Shown here in pieces: positions 21,406-35,078 of a stretch of DNA of 64,000 bases. The notes under the pieces are model-generated. The model worked only from the letters and a program-made list of their open reading frames with translations. It was not told the DNA's origin and searched no databases. Within the stretch, counting starts at the first letter, position 1. The number at the start of each line of letters is the position of its first letter. Made by a program: the position numbers and the translations under genes. The DNA is from Tetmemena sp. SeJ-2015 (lineage: Eukaryota; Ciliophora; Spirotrichea; Sporadotrichida; Oxytrichidae), in contig JAJKFJ010021850.1 of assembly GCA_027382625.1 (NCBI GenBank), positions 45,956 through 109,955 of the forward strand, read 5' to 3'.

Positions 21406-24400
21406 TCATTTAAGCTTGTCCTTTATAGAGCCAATGCCCACTACTCCCGTAGGCCTTCTATCCATGAAGCCGCCGTTGTCTCTTCCTTTTGCCCCTTTCG
21501 AGTCCTCCTTGTCCAGATCCACTTGAATCTGGTCTCCATCCTTGTTTCTCAGGTACTTCTTCAAGTAAGTCTTGATGAACTCCTCGATCGAGACGTAACC
21601 TCCTCCTACTCTCACCACCAGCTTGCCATTCATGATCTTACAATAGATCTTCTTATCTCCCACCATGTAGTAACCACCTCCTACACGCTTAATGTCGACC
21701 AGGGAGCCTGTCTGGTTTAGCATTTCTGCCAGAAGTTAATCAATATCGTCACCCTTAACTGCCTTGTAGGCTGCCTTCTTGGGCCTAGTTCCCATCATGG
21801 CTTCGACATCTTGCTCCAGCTAAGCTATCTTGCGTCCAAACTGGTCGTAAGGGTTCTACTCTTTGGCGTGATTGAGTCTCTTCTTAATTATGAGGTGAGC
21901 ATCGTAGGCGTCCAGGCGCTTATCAGTTCTTCTTTCCTCATCGGGGTTGATCTTCTGAAGTACTTCCTCCTGCAGGTTATTGTTGTCGAAAGCGATGTTG
22001 CTGTAAGCCTTCTATGCAGAAGCAATTGGAACTAGGAGTTTGTCTACCTCGTCGAGCTTAACCTTGAGGTCGTTAACGTACTTTTGGTAGGTGGCGTCAT
22101 TGCCGCAGAAATCGAGTTCGTCCTGGATCTTCTCCTTAAGGATATTGACTGCGTCTGTGTTCTCAGTGAGAGTCTGGTCAATATGCTCAAGCTCGTCCTT
22201 TCTCCTCTGGATCTTGTCTTCCAGAGTGTGCTCGCTCATCTTGCCTTTGTTGGTCTGAGCAGTCACATCGATCTCGTCCTTGTTCTGGCTGCTCTTGCGA
22301 TACTTTGCTTTAACCTTATCCACTACTCCATTGATCTTGTCCTGGGTAGCTTGGTCAACAGATCCATTGTTGTTTTGCTTGATGAACTCAAGCTCCTCGA
22401 TGACTTGGCGGATTTCGTTCTCCAAACCTTGAAGAATGGCCATCTCCTTAAGCAGCTGCTCCTTCAAGTCCTTGGAGCCAGAGTTCATGTTAGTGAAGAA
22501 GCCAGTGTCCTCATCGTCGGAGGTGTATCCGTTGTAAGAGTCAGTCAGGTCTATCACCCTCTGAATAGCATCGAGTGATTCCTTAGCAGCTTGAGCTTTA
22601 ATCAGCAAGTTTCATTCATCAATCTATATATATATATAACAAGTCAAGGAGTCTTTTGAGCTTCTTGTCTATGTCCATAGAGCCAAGTTTCCCAGAGTAA
22701 AATATGATATATAAGTTCTACTCGATCTCTTTAGCTATGCTGTCGATATCGTTCTTCAGATCTCTAATGATACCAGTCACTCCAGCCATTCTGTCGATGT
22801 ATTCAGCCAGCTTGGGAAGAGGTTCAGTCTTTTCAAGATCTCTGTCTTTGATCTCTTTGGAGAGTCCTTGCATGTCTGCCTTGACTGCAGTGTACCTGTT
22901 CTTGAAGTCGTTCAGCTGCTTCTTAATGGAATCAAGGGTGTCTTGTAAAGCCTGTAGCTGAGGAGGTAGAGCTTTACCCTTATTGGTTTCTTGCTCCTCC
23001 TGGATGGCTCCTTGCACGCTCTCCTCGAACTTATCGAGTAGTTCAGTTTGCTTGTCCAGCTTTGATCCGAGATTGTCAAGATCGTTGAGGTGCTTGGCAC
23101 AGTTTCTTCTTATCTCTGCATCCTGAGTGCGCTCTCTTCTCTAGTCAAGGTCTCTGCCGATGGCGCTCACGATGTTCTGCAAGTTTCTAATGTCGGAGGC
23201 AGTCCTCTCATTCTTCTCAACAATTTCCTTCAGTTGAGCCAGGTCATGAATCTACTCTATTTGAGAGGGAGTCAACTCTCCCAATATATTGAAATCATAT
23301 CAACATATAACTTCATTAAGAAGAGTCTAATAAATGCTTTGGTCATCTCGTCTACCTTCTGCATGTGCTTGATGGTGTCCTCCTTGATCTTCCTCACATC
23401 AGCCAAGTCCTTCTCCACTTCGGCCTTCTTGTGCTCGTAATCCTCACTACCCAACTCTGCTAAATATAGAATCTCGAAGTCGTTGGCCTTGTCTAGGATG
23501 TCCTACAGTTGGTGCTTCATTTCCTTCAGAGCTTCTTTGTTTTGCTTGATGCCGTCAATTGCTTTCTATACTAGTCTCTGTCTCTCTAACTCTCCCTTGG
23601 CTGCTTCTCTGTACTCAAGCATCAGCTACTTCAGTTTCTCCTGCACAGTGACAGTGTTATCGAACTCCTGGTTGCAAACCTGATCAAGGTGGTCTGACTC
23701 ATTCATGATGGCCTCGCAGTCCTGCACTGACAGGTTTTGCTTGTCCAGCTTGTTGAACTTGTTCTTGAGGGTTTCAAGTTTGGACTCAACATCATCTCTC
23801 TCGTCAGTGATACGCTCCAGCTCGTTCTCCAGGTCCTTCAATCTGTTCTTAATGCTGTCCTTGTTCTTCACTTCCACCTTTTCATTTGCAAGCTCATCCT
23901 GGAAAGTAGCCATTTCTTCCTTCACCTCCTTGAGCTTCTTATTCAGCTTGTCCAGACTGTTCTCGAGCTTAGCCAGCTTCTTAAACACATCATTGTATTG
24001 AGAGCCTCTCAACTTGTTCATGAAGTCCGCTACATCTTTCTCCAAAGCCTTCAACTCCTTCTCGATGTCTGCTAGGAGCTCATCGAAGCCCTTGAAAGCG
24101 GCTTGCATCTGCTCTAACAACTTGTGGATTTCATCCAATCTTTGATTCTTTACTATCTTAAGAGGGAGATAGTCAAGGTCAGTGGCCTCTACTACCAAGA
24201 TCTTGGAGTTGCTCTGAACCTAGTTGTCATAGTCTGATGTTGCTGCCTTGCACTTGGCCACTCTGTTAATTAGAGAGACATACAACTTGGCATACTCAGG
24301 GGTGTAACCAATATCCTTCAAAGCCTTCTCCAAGGTGTCAAGTCTACCTTCGAAGTCTTGCAGTTTCTCTTGCCAAGTCTTGAACTCTCCCGTCTTCTGA

Positions 24401-27141
24401 GTCCTCAGCTTCTAGCATTCTCCGTGTCTCTTCTGCTTCTGCTTGTACTTCTCTTGCATAACTTTGTTTGCTGATGATAAAATTGCCACATCCTCACTGA
24501 CTGGTCCCTCTAAGACATTGATCTAGGTAATGATAGCTGCATTGAGTCTGTCACTGTCCTGCTGTATCTTCTTGAATTCAAGTCCAGTTGGAGTCTCTCT
24601 GGTCTTCTTCTTGTTCTCGAAGTCTGCCTTCAGAGCATCCAAGGTTACCTTGAAATTGTCTCTCTTCTGAGTGTACTCATTTAGCATATCAGTCTTTGAG
24701 TCCACATCTCTTGCGAACTGAGTAGTCTCTCTCAGCTTCTCCTGGTCGTCAAACTTGTTATTCACCAAGTCCTTCTGCTCCTTCTCAACCTGTCCTACCT
24801 CAGATCTCAGCTTCTCAAGGATCTTGTTCATCTTCTCCAATGAACCGAAAGCGCACTTCAGTGAGTTCTCAGCATCCTTGATTCTCTTATCTCTGATCTG
24901 GTCTTCAATCTTCTTGAAGTCGCCCTCGAAGTCCTTCACTTTCTTATAAGCTTCTCTGATAGTCTGCTCAGTCATTCTGATATGCACGTCTAGTTTATTC
25001 AGTTCCTAGTTTATGTTATCACAGGCAGTGATATCAATAAGTTCGATAGGGATCAGTTTCAAGAAAGACTTTTGGCTTCTCTCTACTCTGCTTACTATCT
25101 GACGGGTATTCTCATTAGCAAAGTCCTCATCCTGGTTTGCCTCTGCTAGTTAAGTTTCGTAGCCCATGAACTTCTCCTGTAGCGCCTTGTCGTTATCAAA
25201 GGCATCTTCAACGTTGCTCTTAATGTTGTACAGCTCTCCCTTCTTCTTGTCCAGGAAATCTATGAGGTCCTCATCCTGTCTCTTCAACTCTTGCTGCTGA
25301 ATGAACTTCTATGAGTACTTGTTCTTCAAGATCTCCTTGGTGTCTTCGCAAATCTTAGCAACAAGTTCATCATACTCCAGTCTTAGCTCCTTGATTCTTC
25401 TCTCTACATCCACTAGTTTCTCGTGATCAAGATAGGTGTTGTCCAAGAAATTATTGACTGCGACTATAAGCTTAGAGATCTGACTGATGTTCATTTGATC
25501 GACAGTAGCCAGTGAGGGCTTTGCCTTTTCCATGGTAAGTTTTATGACTGCAAAGTTGCCAGTCAAAGCATTATTCTCTTCATTGAGTCCAAGCACCTTC
25601 TTTTGGAAGGATGTGAAGTCGTTGATATGATGCTGCAGCCATTCGATCTTCAACAGTCTTTAAACCTCCACGAAGAACTCCTTGAGTGCTTGACTGTTCT
25701 TGCCCACTCTGTTCACACCATTCTTAGTTAAGATCTCGGTAACCTTGCTTCTCTCCTTGACCTAGTGGACAGATTGGAGTCTGATGCGCTCCTAGAATCT
25801 CTCTACTCCTATCTTCTGAACTAGGATCATGTCTGAAAACTCCTTCACCTTGGCTCTGTACTGAGCGTTCTTAGATCTTATCTCATCATTGAACCTGTGA
25901 GCACCCTCAAATATCTCTGGTGTTAAGTCTTCTACTTTGAGCTCTGCCATCTTCTTTTAGTTCTCCTTGAATGCCACTCTTGTCTATTCGTAGTCTGTAA
26001 CTACACTTTCTACTTTGCGAGTGAAAATTTAATAAAAATGCAATTGCAATCAACTGAGAAATTAAAGAGTGATGTTCTATACCTTTACCTCCACAATGAA
26101 AATTCTGAAGAAGTAAGCAACTGATGCCTTTGAGAATTCGACCTGTTCTCCATCAGCAAGGAAGCTTTCTTGTTTCATGTACTAGTTGATGATTCCCTGA
26201 TGGTAATCTTCTTTGTGGATACCTAGGGTGATAGGGAGCTTATCTGAGATGACATTGTTCCTCACTTGTAGATTCTCGCAGTCCTTAAGAAGAGTCTTGA
26301 GCAGTCTTCCTGTTGCTAAGCATTCCTCATCGAGCTGAATGATGTGGCGGGCCAAGTGGTTGTTAACACCAAGATTCTTCTGGAGCTCATTAATTTTGAA
26401 TATCTCTCCTTCAAAATCATTGTTAGCATATTTATCTCTCAACCTCTTGAGTTTCTCGATGTTAGCTTTCAAACTCTCTATAGACTGGAGTGCTGCCTCA
26501 TTCTTCTTTTCTAGCGCTGCCTTTTCCTCCTCATCATCGATGTGCTTTAACCATTTCTCATTCAAATCGTGGTTCTAAGCATTCAAACGAACGTTCTTTG
26601 CCTTCTCTTCAAGTAGCTTGGCTCTTGTTGGTGCTCCTTCTTCCTGTACTGCCTTCACCTTCTCACTATAGATAGATACTTAGACATGCATCCCAAAATA
26701 GAAGTAGCATCAAAATGGGTAGATAAGATATGAGTGGTATATCTACTTACGAGGCCACCTTGTTTTCAGCTTGCTTCTGTTTGATGAGCGCAAGCTTTGC
26801 CGGGTCTGACTTCTTGCTTTCTATTAGCTATTGCTAAGTTACGATTCTCTGTTCTAGTTTGGTGATCTCTCTCGAGACTGCCTCGTTGCTGCTCTCTCCA
26901 GAGAGTCTGAACTTAACTACATCTGTGAACTCTCTCTTCTATGCATTGATTTCCTTATTCAAATCATCGATGTAGTCATCATTCGCTTTCAATAAACCTC
27001 AAGATATTTTAATATAGGTAGTTTATGATTACTTTGAGCGTGTTTACTTGCATCTTTGCATTATCATTCATCTTTCCTCTACTCAAGGGATTAAATTCAA
27101 AGCTAAAGAACGTACCCCATTCTACCTTCTAGTTCAGCCAT
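21406..27141 (-). CDS. Giant coiled-coil protein with C-terminal GAR domain, gene 2
   Basis: ATG at 27141-27139 (MAELEGRM), an intron directly after it (GTACG at 27116 down to about 26998), further introns near 26675-26755 and 26020-26090, and a TGA at 21408-21406. Almost the entire protein is predicted coiled coil, rich in K/E/D with leucine heptads. The GAR domain lies about 75-100 residues from the end: GGGYYMVGDKKIYCKI then LVVRVGGGYVSIEEFI. A short basic and Gly-rich tail follows. Gene order, exon layout and several stretches match GAR gene 1 (for instance VIDLTDSYNGYTSDDED against IVLTDSYDGYTSGNED), so this is a tandem duplicate. Frame changes near 22620-22690 and 23270-23330 coincide with AT-rich tracts and are probably introns whose ends I cannot fix. 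Likely role: microtubule binding in the cell cortex. Confidence 0.85.
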
Positions 27142-27874
27142 GCTGACTGCCTCGCTACAATTCAGATTAAGTTCATCAAAGAAAATTTAAAGCTAAAACT
27201 CAGCTTAGGATGGTGAAAATGCTATTTGGCTTTGCTTACTTGTTACTCATTTCCCTTATTTGAGTTCGATCTGTGATTAGATATCTTAATGTAAAGTAAA
27301 GTAAAATTTAGGGAATATAAATAATAATCAATTTAAAAACCAGCACTTATTACATTACTAGTTGATAAATCGTATTACTATCCTATGTAAGATGGCTTTA
27401 TATTAAAGTTTTATAGGGATACTTTCAATCCAGTGGGCAACCACTAAGATTAAAATTTGCCAATGTTTTCTGGGTTCTGTTTCCTTTTCAGTATTCTGCT
27501 TCCAGGATTAGATATCTTAATTTATATTAAACCACGGATAGAGTGAGTGTATATATTACCACCGTTTTATCACCGCTAACGCACACTGATTAACTTTCTT
27601 ATTCAAATTTAATAAGTCAATCATTAAACTGTAATTTCAGCACTCATAGTGATCCAACATTTAGTCTTTCAAGCTCTGATATGGAGCTTCTTTAAATTGT
27701 ATCTACTATTATGTCTATGAGATATAGAACTGATTTTGTGGTTTTAAATAACTTTTTTAAAGCTAACTCCAAATATATTTGCATTTGATGTTCCTTAGTC
27801 CCATGATACTTCTACTTCTATGTGAGTGAGCACATTTTATTGCAATATTTTGAAAAATTAATTAATCACAATTC
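27142..27874. other. Divergent intergenic region between GAR gene 2 and the CK1 gene
   Basis: Likely holds both promoters. GATTAGATATCTTAAT occurs at about 27277-27292 and again at about 27505-27520. The stretch 27298-27355 is an inverted relative of 11175-11235, so at least one small repeat element is present. No gene is seen. Confidence 0.5.
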
Positions 27875-30772
27875 ATGGAAGTAATATTAGCTTGCAGGTA
27901 TAGCTTGGGGAAGCGAATTGGAGGAGGAGCCTTTGGCACAATTTACGAAGGTATAGCTACTATAAATATCAATATTGTGTCTTAAACTTAGCATAGGCAC
28001 TTGCTTGTAATCGGGCAGGAGAGTGGCCATCAAAATGGTAAGTTATTCGATCTATAGCTAAACATTTTTTTCATGACGCTGTGTGAAGTCCTCCTTCAGA
28101 ATCTTTGAAGGATGAAAGATATTTAGCCTTCAATGCTTAAGAAATTAATTGCTTGTAGGAGGAATCAAACAGTCAGCTTAGTCTAAAGCAGGAGTACAAC
28201 ATCCTCAAGCATCTCCAAGGAGTGGGTGAGTTTTCATATTTGCTTTTAACCTATGCAGGTATTCCCAAAGTTTATTGGTACGGTGAAGAGTCAGGTTTTC
28301 AGATTTTGGTAATGGAACTTCTAAACGAGAATTTAGAGGAGGTAAAAACTTGATAATACATTCTATAAATGATCTCTAGATGCTGAATAGGAAAGTTAAG
28401 AGAGATCTCTCTTTAATGACTATCTTGCTGCTTTCAGATTAGATGGTAAGCCTTAAACCTCTTACTATGAATGTTTCATAGCTATACCGCCTGAAGTCAA
28501 TCCACGATAAGGGAGTAGTCCACAGAGATATCAAGCCTGAAAACTTCTTAATTAAAAAGATATAAGCTATTCCTTCCAATTATGGTGAGATGAAAAATAA
28601 GAATAAGCCAGCAGAGAGACTAAAAGAATGCATTTTATATTTAAGCAAACAGATGATATACTTAGTTGACTTTGGCCTCTCTAAATTCTTCATCAACCCA
28701 CAGACTGGAAAGCACTATGACTGCTTTAAAAAGTAGCACTTTGTGGGAACAGCAGGCTACTCTAGTATCAACTCTCATAAACTTCTAGGTAAGGAGTTAT
28801 TCTAGAGACATTAACTTTCCTATTCCATTTGCTTGAATTATCGAGAATATAACGACTGACTGACTAAAGCTTAGAATAGAGTCGAAGAGATGACTTGGAG
28901 AGTCTCTCTAATGTCATGGTTTACTTCTGCAAGGGTAAATTGCCTTGGTAAGGTATCACAGGCGGGAAGGACAAAATGGAGAAATACAACTTGATATCTG
29001 AGAAGAAGATAAATACCTCTGTGGATGAACTTTGTGAGGGCCTCCCTAGTAAGCTTTGTAATAGCAATTTAAACTAGGATAGTTGAGTTCGCATTATTCT
29101 GTAGTTACTGCAGAGGACTGGAGTTATATGATGTTTTTTATTTAAGTTTGATCAGAAGCCTGACTATGGGTATTTGAGACGCTTACTTAGAGACTTGATC
29201 TATAAGGAAAGCTTCACCCAGCAGATCGCATTTGAGTGGCTGATCCCAAGAAAGAGCTCTACTCAGAATGATTAGAATGTATTCTTAGATAGCCAATTCG
29301 AGTAGGCAGCCAAGCCTAAAATAGACCCCATAAAGGGAAATTCCATCACTAGATAAGCACCTTAAATCGATTCTAACACAGCTGAGTTTAAGAACAGGCC
29401 ACGGACTCTCATGTTCTCCAAACTTACAACAGGACCCAAAAATCACAACTATGTTAGAAAGTCTGTTGAGAATGTCAAGCCTAAACTAAAGTCAGAAGAT
29501 ATAAAGAACATTGCTTCCTCAGCCATTCGCTCTCGATAAGACTCGCTTAATGATAACTAATCTAGAAAGAGTTCAAGCAATAACAAAAAGCTATTTACTA
29601 AAAATACTGTCAAGCATGATAGCTCTAAGGGCAGATAATAATAGTATGTAGATCTATAAGAAAAGAAAGTACCCAGAACAGAGGGAAGAAAACACTCTAG
29701 AGATAAAAATTTGAGCAAAAATAACAACAACAACACTAGCAGTGTCTAAGTATTCTCTGTCGCAGAAGATGAGGAAGAATTGAGGTCGCAAAGAAGCAAA
29801 GGCATTCTGCAGTAAAACTAAAACTTACAGTCACTAAAGTATGGAGATGAATAATCAACCTCTCGAGTGAGGAAAAATATTCTCAGAAACTTGAAGTTAA
29901 AGAAGAAACAAATTGCTTAAACTTAAGAATTTGACCCACCAAGACTTGTCTTACAAAAAGTCTTATTTTATATTAACTTTTTTTTCGTTATACATAAAAG
30001 ACAAATCAAGTAGCGATTTCACAATTAGCCAATCTAATCAATTAAATTCTTCAGACGCTTAAAACATTTCAAATTAGCAGATGACTTTATCCATTTCTTA
30101 GACGGACTAGTATTTGGATTACACGCCCAAATAAATTTTGAGAAAATCTTTGATCCAAACTGAGTTAATAAAGGGAAAAGCAAGCAACATAACTCAAAAC
30201 AAGTAAGCAACTATTGATTGATGCTCATCTGCTTTATAGATCTTAAAACTAAGGTTCATTATTCAAGTCTCCTAATAAACATGACTAAGGGAAGAATTAA
30301 ATCCAAAATTTTCATGAGCAGTAGAATTTGACCTAAGAGGAGCGTACTGTTTCTGGATTTTTGGATTAAGAAGAAAGAAAGGTGTAATAGATTAACATGC
30401 AAAATGTGAAAACTCTGGGAGACCAAGATAAACCTGAAGCTAAAAACGTTTTCCTGTCCGCTTTAATTGACATAGATATGTTTCTTTTTCTTCTTTGAAA
30501 CTATTTGTTAAATAGAGAAGATTGAGTAGAAGTATGTGGAGGAAAATGAGGATTAAGTTGTGATTGAGAAGTCTCCAAACTTTTAACCTATTCTAAAGAA
30601 ACTGAAAACTGAGAGTAACAGGAATCTGCATGATGGAAGTCTCGTAGGTGTGGTGAATCAATCCAACACTAGATTAAATGAGTCTGATGGCCAAATAAAT
30701 AAGGTTATCAAGAAAAAGGTAACACTCAAATCCAAATTTCATACCTAAGACAGAAACCTTAAAGTGGAATGA
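27875..30772 (+). CDS. Casein kinase 1 family protein kinase with long Asn/Gln/Ser-rich tail
   Basis: ATG 27875-27877 gives MEVILACRYSLGKRIGGGAFG. Introns with GT...AG ends are at 27951-27996 (46 nt), 28038-28158 (121), 28226-28258 (33), about 28341-28379, about 28446-28481, 28799-28874 (76) and 29049-29082 (34); others lie in the tail. Spliced, the kinase shows GGGAFG, VAIKM, HRDIKPEN, DFGLSKFF and, in place of APE, SIN followed by EQSRRDDLES, the hallmark of the CK1 family; then FDQKPDYGYLRRL. One frame step at about 29133-29146 is only 14 nt long, too short for a normal intron and possibly an error. After the kinase (about 300 residues) comes a long, low-complexity, Ser/Asn/Gln/Lys-rich tail with many TAA/TAG-coded Gln, closing at TGA 30770-30772. 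CK1 enzymes phosphorylate primed Ser/Thr sites; tails usually regulate or localise them. The gene looks intact. Confidence 0.9.
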
Positions 30773-31198
30773 AATGATAATGTTAATGTTTCTAATTTAC
30801 TATTTCATTTGAAAATTTTAATAGAGCCTGAGATAAGTTGAGGCCAATAGAGTAAATGAGGAGAATGGTCTAAAATTTTAGAATAAAAATTTTAACAACA
30901 GCAAATTCTAATAAATATTATTAGATAGTTTCCTAAATAATATCTATGCAATAATTGGCAGGATTCATTTTTACATAAATTTCTTGGGTGACGGAATTGA
31001 GGAGAAAGCAAGAATAAAAGCCTCCATATTTTATAGCTGTATTGTATTTACCAATTATATTTGAAAAAGTAGTTTAAAGATAAGGAGTAGCAGATGCAAT
31101 GGCTCCTCCAATTTATTCTTTTAAATAAATAATAATTTACGCAGTATTATTGCTCAAAGTGCAATTATCAAAATCAATGTCACTGTAATATAAATTTA

Positions 31199-31943
31199 AA
31201 TATTACTAATTTAACGTTGATTTATAAAATTGTTAAAACCTAATTAAGTTTGTATGAATTAACGTAATGGGAAGGGAATAATAATAAATAGGGCCATTAA
31301 GGAACTCAGCCATTAGATATATAACGGTAAGTAAAAATCGCAAAAGAGATTAATAGGGCAAAAAATTTAAATATAGATATCACACTAAAAATTTAGAAAT
31401 GGAGGTTTTTTTCTCCATCAGACCCCCCTAATTCCCAAGCCCATCCACCACCCAAAACGAGCACGATAACTACAAAAAGTCAAAAGTAAGTATTAAAATT
31501 TGCACAAAATTTTTGCTTCTACCATGATTTTTAGAATAATTCAAAAAATTTATTTATTGGAACTCCATTAGCCATAACTCCAACAATGTTTTGAAGAATT
31601 GCTGAATTTTATTGAAATGATGTTAAAAATATATTTAAATACAGAAGCATTCTTACTTTTGACTTTTTGTAGTTATCGTGCTCGTTTTGGGTGGTGGATG
31701 GGCTTGGGAATTAGGGGGGTCTGATGGAGAAAAAAACCTCCATTTCTAAATTTTTAGTGTGATATCTATATTTAAATTTTTTGCCCTATTAATCTCTTTT
31801 GCGATTTTTACTTACCGTTATATATCTAATGGCTGAGTTCCTTAATGGCCCTATTTATTATTATTCCCTTCCCATTACGTTAATTCATACAAACTTAATT
31901 AGGTTTTAACAATTTTATAAATCAACGTTAAATTAGTAATATT
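31199..31943. mobile_element. Perfect palindromic element inserted in member D
   Basis: Arms 31199-31490 and 31652-31943 are 292 bases each and exactly complementary, around a 161-base spacer. Both outer ends are AATATT, itself palindromic. The uninterrupted paralog (60880-60925) shows the insertion point, and leaving one AATATT keeps the frame (AAYYQYLNL...YYSDIDFDNC against AAYYKLQILSSNYSDMDIQNC). Each arm has a frame with a Gly-rich, hydrophobic stretch (VVIVLVLGGGWAWELGG) of unknown origin. Confidence 0.9.
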
Positions 31944-34900
31944 AATAATATGCTGCAATCGCTCCTCCTAAAAATATACTTAAAATTAATAAAAATATTC
32001 TTTAAATATGAAAGTTTATATAGGCTCTATTATTAAGGAAAGTGCAATTTTGTATTTGAATTGATTTTAAGCTATTCTAAATCCATAAAGTTCCTCCTAG
32101 CTATTGAGAATAGCAATTTTGAAATACTGAATTTGTGATATATTAATATTTTGCTTCCGATATCTGATCTGATGTAAAAAAATAAAGTTAAACCATAACT
32201 TGTGATTCCTTCTTTAATACAAAAGATTCTAAAATAGTTATTTTTCAATTAAAAATCAGTTTCTAATATTTCATGAAAAAATTTGTAAAAATGAGTCTTA
32301 ACTTTTCACAATTTAGTTCGTCCGAAATTTAAAAAATATGTTAATTTTATTTTTCAAAAAAATTATTAAATTATTAATTTCCTTAACATTCTTACATTTC
32401 TATTAAACTGAATTTTAATTAATAGAAATATTAATTTATTTTAATTCATTATGGGCTGAATATGAATGAGAAATTGGTAGTAAGATATTTAAATTGGAGT
32501 TTTTTAATAGGTAGTCAGAGTGGAATTGATAATCAGCTCGTAATTGAATTGGAGTTTAATTAATTAAAAATGAGTTCGAATCCCACACCAAACTCATAAT
32601 TGAAGAAAAAAATCATAAATAAAAGAATAAAGTTATAGCTTACATATCTGATAAACTTTAAAAATCATGCATCATAGATAAAAACAATAAGCTTTTATCA
32701 TAATTCAACAAATCAAGAAATTGATATCGACCAGATATAATCAGAATTCAATAGTACATTAAGCAAATAAAGTGCAAAAATATGCGAAATATAAATATAG
32801 ACTAAGTTAGTCCTTTGTCCTCCATTACAATTGCTAATTAAATATCATAGCATAAATAATTCGTTATTGGGTGAAGGGCAATAATTAAATCAAGGATTTC
32901 TTTTATTAATCTTTTTTTTAACAACCCTTGATAATTCAATCGTATTTGAGCCATAAATGTTTGAACTGTTTCTCTATAATGAGAGAATGAAATAACTGAA
33001 CCTCCTAGCTATGAAAAGTCTTCCTGCCCAATTAATCTTAATTCTTGAAATCTTTGGCAATCTGCAAATATTTGTGTTATTATGCTTGGTTCATAGATCC
33101 TTCCTAGGTCAATTACTGCCCCTCTCTCTGCATATGACTTAAGAATAGTGAGGTTTTAAAAAGTATTTTAGTAATAAGAGATTCCCTATGATGTTAAAAT
33201 AGCTCCAGTTTGCTTTGAAGTGACATTTACGAAGGAGCAGTTTTAGATATCAACTACTTAAACTGTTCGAGTATGATAAAAAAGGATTGATCCACTTTAT
33301 TTAGATGTTATATTTGCGAATGATGAATTGAAAACTTAAAGCTAAAATAGTTTTTTAGACTTAGTCTATTGAAAGTTGTATGATTGTAAAACAGTTGAGA
33401 TCAAACCTCCTCTTAAAGAGCTCGAGTAAATGTCTTAAAATTTAGATTTTTAGATTGAATAATTGCCTAATGTGTTTTAATCAACTTAAATAAGGAAGCT
33501 TCCTTCAGAATGAATATCAAATAATTTAATTAAATATCTCTCAATGTTATGTTAGAAAGATTGAGAATTAAACTTCTCTTGTCTAATTTGATGAGGCCTT
33601 ATTTGTTTAAAGAATAAGGATCCAAAGTTTAATTACTCACTAATATGCTTTCAAATTAAGAATCTTGAAACTTATACTCGAGAATTTAATACATAATCGA
33701 TGATCAAATTCTTTAGAAATACAAAGAGAAGAGATCTAAGAGGCCTGATTCATATTATATTACGTTTTTAATTAGCTAATAAATTTAATTTAAATGTGGT
33801 CTCTAACGACTTCGTTCTCATGAAGATGAAGGAGACTGGTGAAACTTTTGTATTGGAAGAATGCTAAAACTCCCTACTTGCCAAAGAAAGCATTCTTCCA
33901 GACCAACAGACAATTATCTTCGCAGGCCAGCTTTAGCCAAAAAAATAAAACATTTCAAGTTTGAACACTTTTGACAGAAAATCATGTAAATCACTCTCGA
34001 TAACAAGAATATCATTGTCTGATTACAATACCCAAAAGTACTTTGCCTAATACTGCTTAAAACTCAGGAACATGCTTTGGTATGAGTTCACAATATTTAT
34101 CAAAAATTTTTCCGGTAAGGATCTTTACAAAAATTTGCATTCCACCTCTCCCCTCCATAAATAATTAAAAATATAAACTATTAAAACTGTCATATATTAA
34201 AATAATTTTAATTATCTCTATAATCTTTTCTCAACTAACACTTAAATTTAGTTAATTTTAAATTTCAAAATTAGCAAGTTTCTTAAATAGTATCTACAAT
34301 TAATTTCTAAACTTATTAAAATTTGACAGTCGTAACTAGGCAAGATAGATTTATCCCGGATTCTAAATCACCGCAAGCATCTAGAGGCTTTTAATTTGTG
34401 GTATTGTAATTAAATAGATAGTATAAAGAAGTTAAAATATAATGCTAAAAAGTTATCCAACAATACTTTATGCTTTGAAAAGAGGTAGCAAATACTTTTC
34501 TGCTAAAGACTCATTGTAATTATTCATCATTGCTTGTAAATCTTAATAGGGTTAATTGCATTTAATCGAAATGTTTGAGACTTATAAGTTTGTAAAGTTA
34601 TTAATCGAAAAGATGGCGTTTTTTATTTCATCTTAATAATTAGAAGAGACCATTTCTTGAGTGGAAGAAATCTTGAGGTTTGAAATTTAAAACTAGTCTG
34701 ATGCACCAACATGGACTAAGCTAGAAACATATTTGTCTTTTATAAATGTGACATCTTAAATTATGACTGTTTAAAACTGAATAGTCTCCACTGCATAAAT
34801 TAAACCCATTTCAAACTGAGAATCTTTTGTCTCATTAAAATCTATATTCTTAATCAATAAGAGCGTAGGCTGTTAATTATTATTTTTTGAGATTCCATTT

Positions 34901-35078
34901 TAATTTATTTTGATTAAATACTAAAATAATTAAATTATAGTACTGAAATATAACATAAAGCAGGAGTGATGAAGAAAAAACGGAAAAGAGAGAAAATAAT
35001 GAGAAATTAATTTTTCTTGACTTTTAATCTTTCATATAAATAGAATATGAATTTCTTGTACAAATAATGCTGAAATTT

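Noticed and set aside
22012..22608. Long frames on the plus strand opposite the GAR genes
   Set aside because: They are antisense shadows of leucine- and lysine-rich coiled coils and have no motif of their own.
32511..32591. tRNA-like stretch (GTTCGAATCCCAC and a possible CGT anticodon loop) inside member D
   Set aside because: The T stem has mismatches and no acceptor stem pairs; at most a degraded tRNA or chance.
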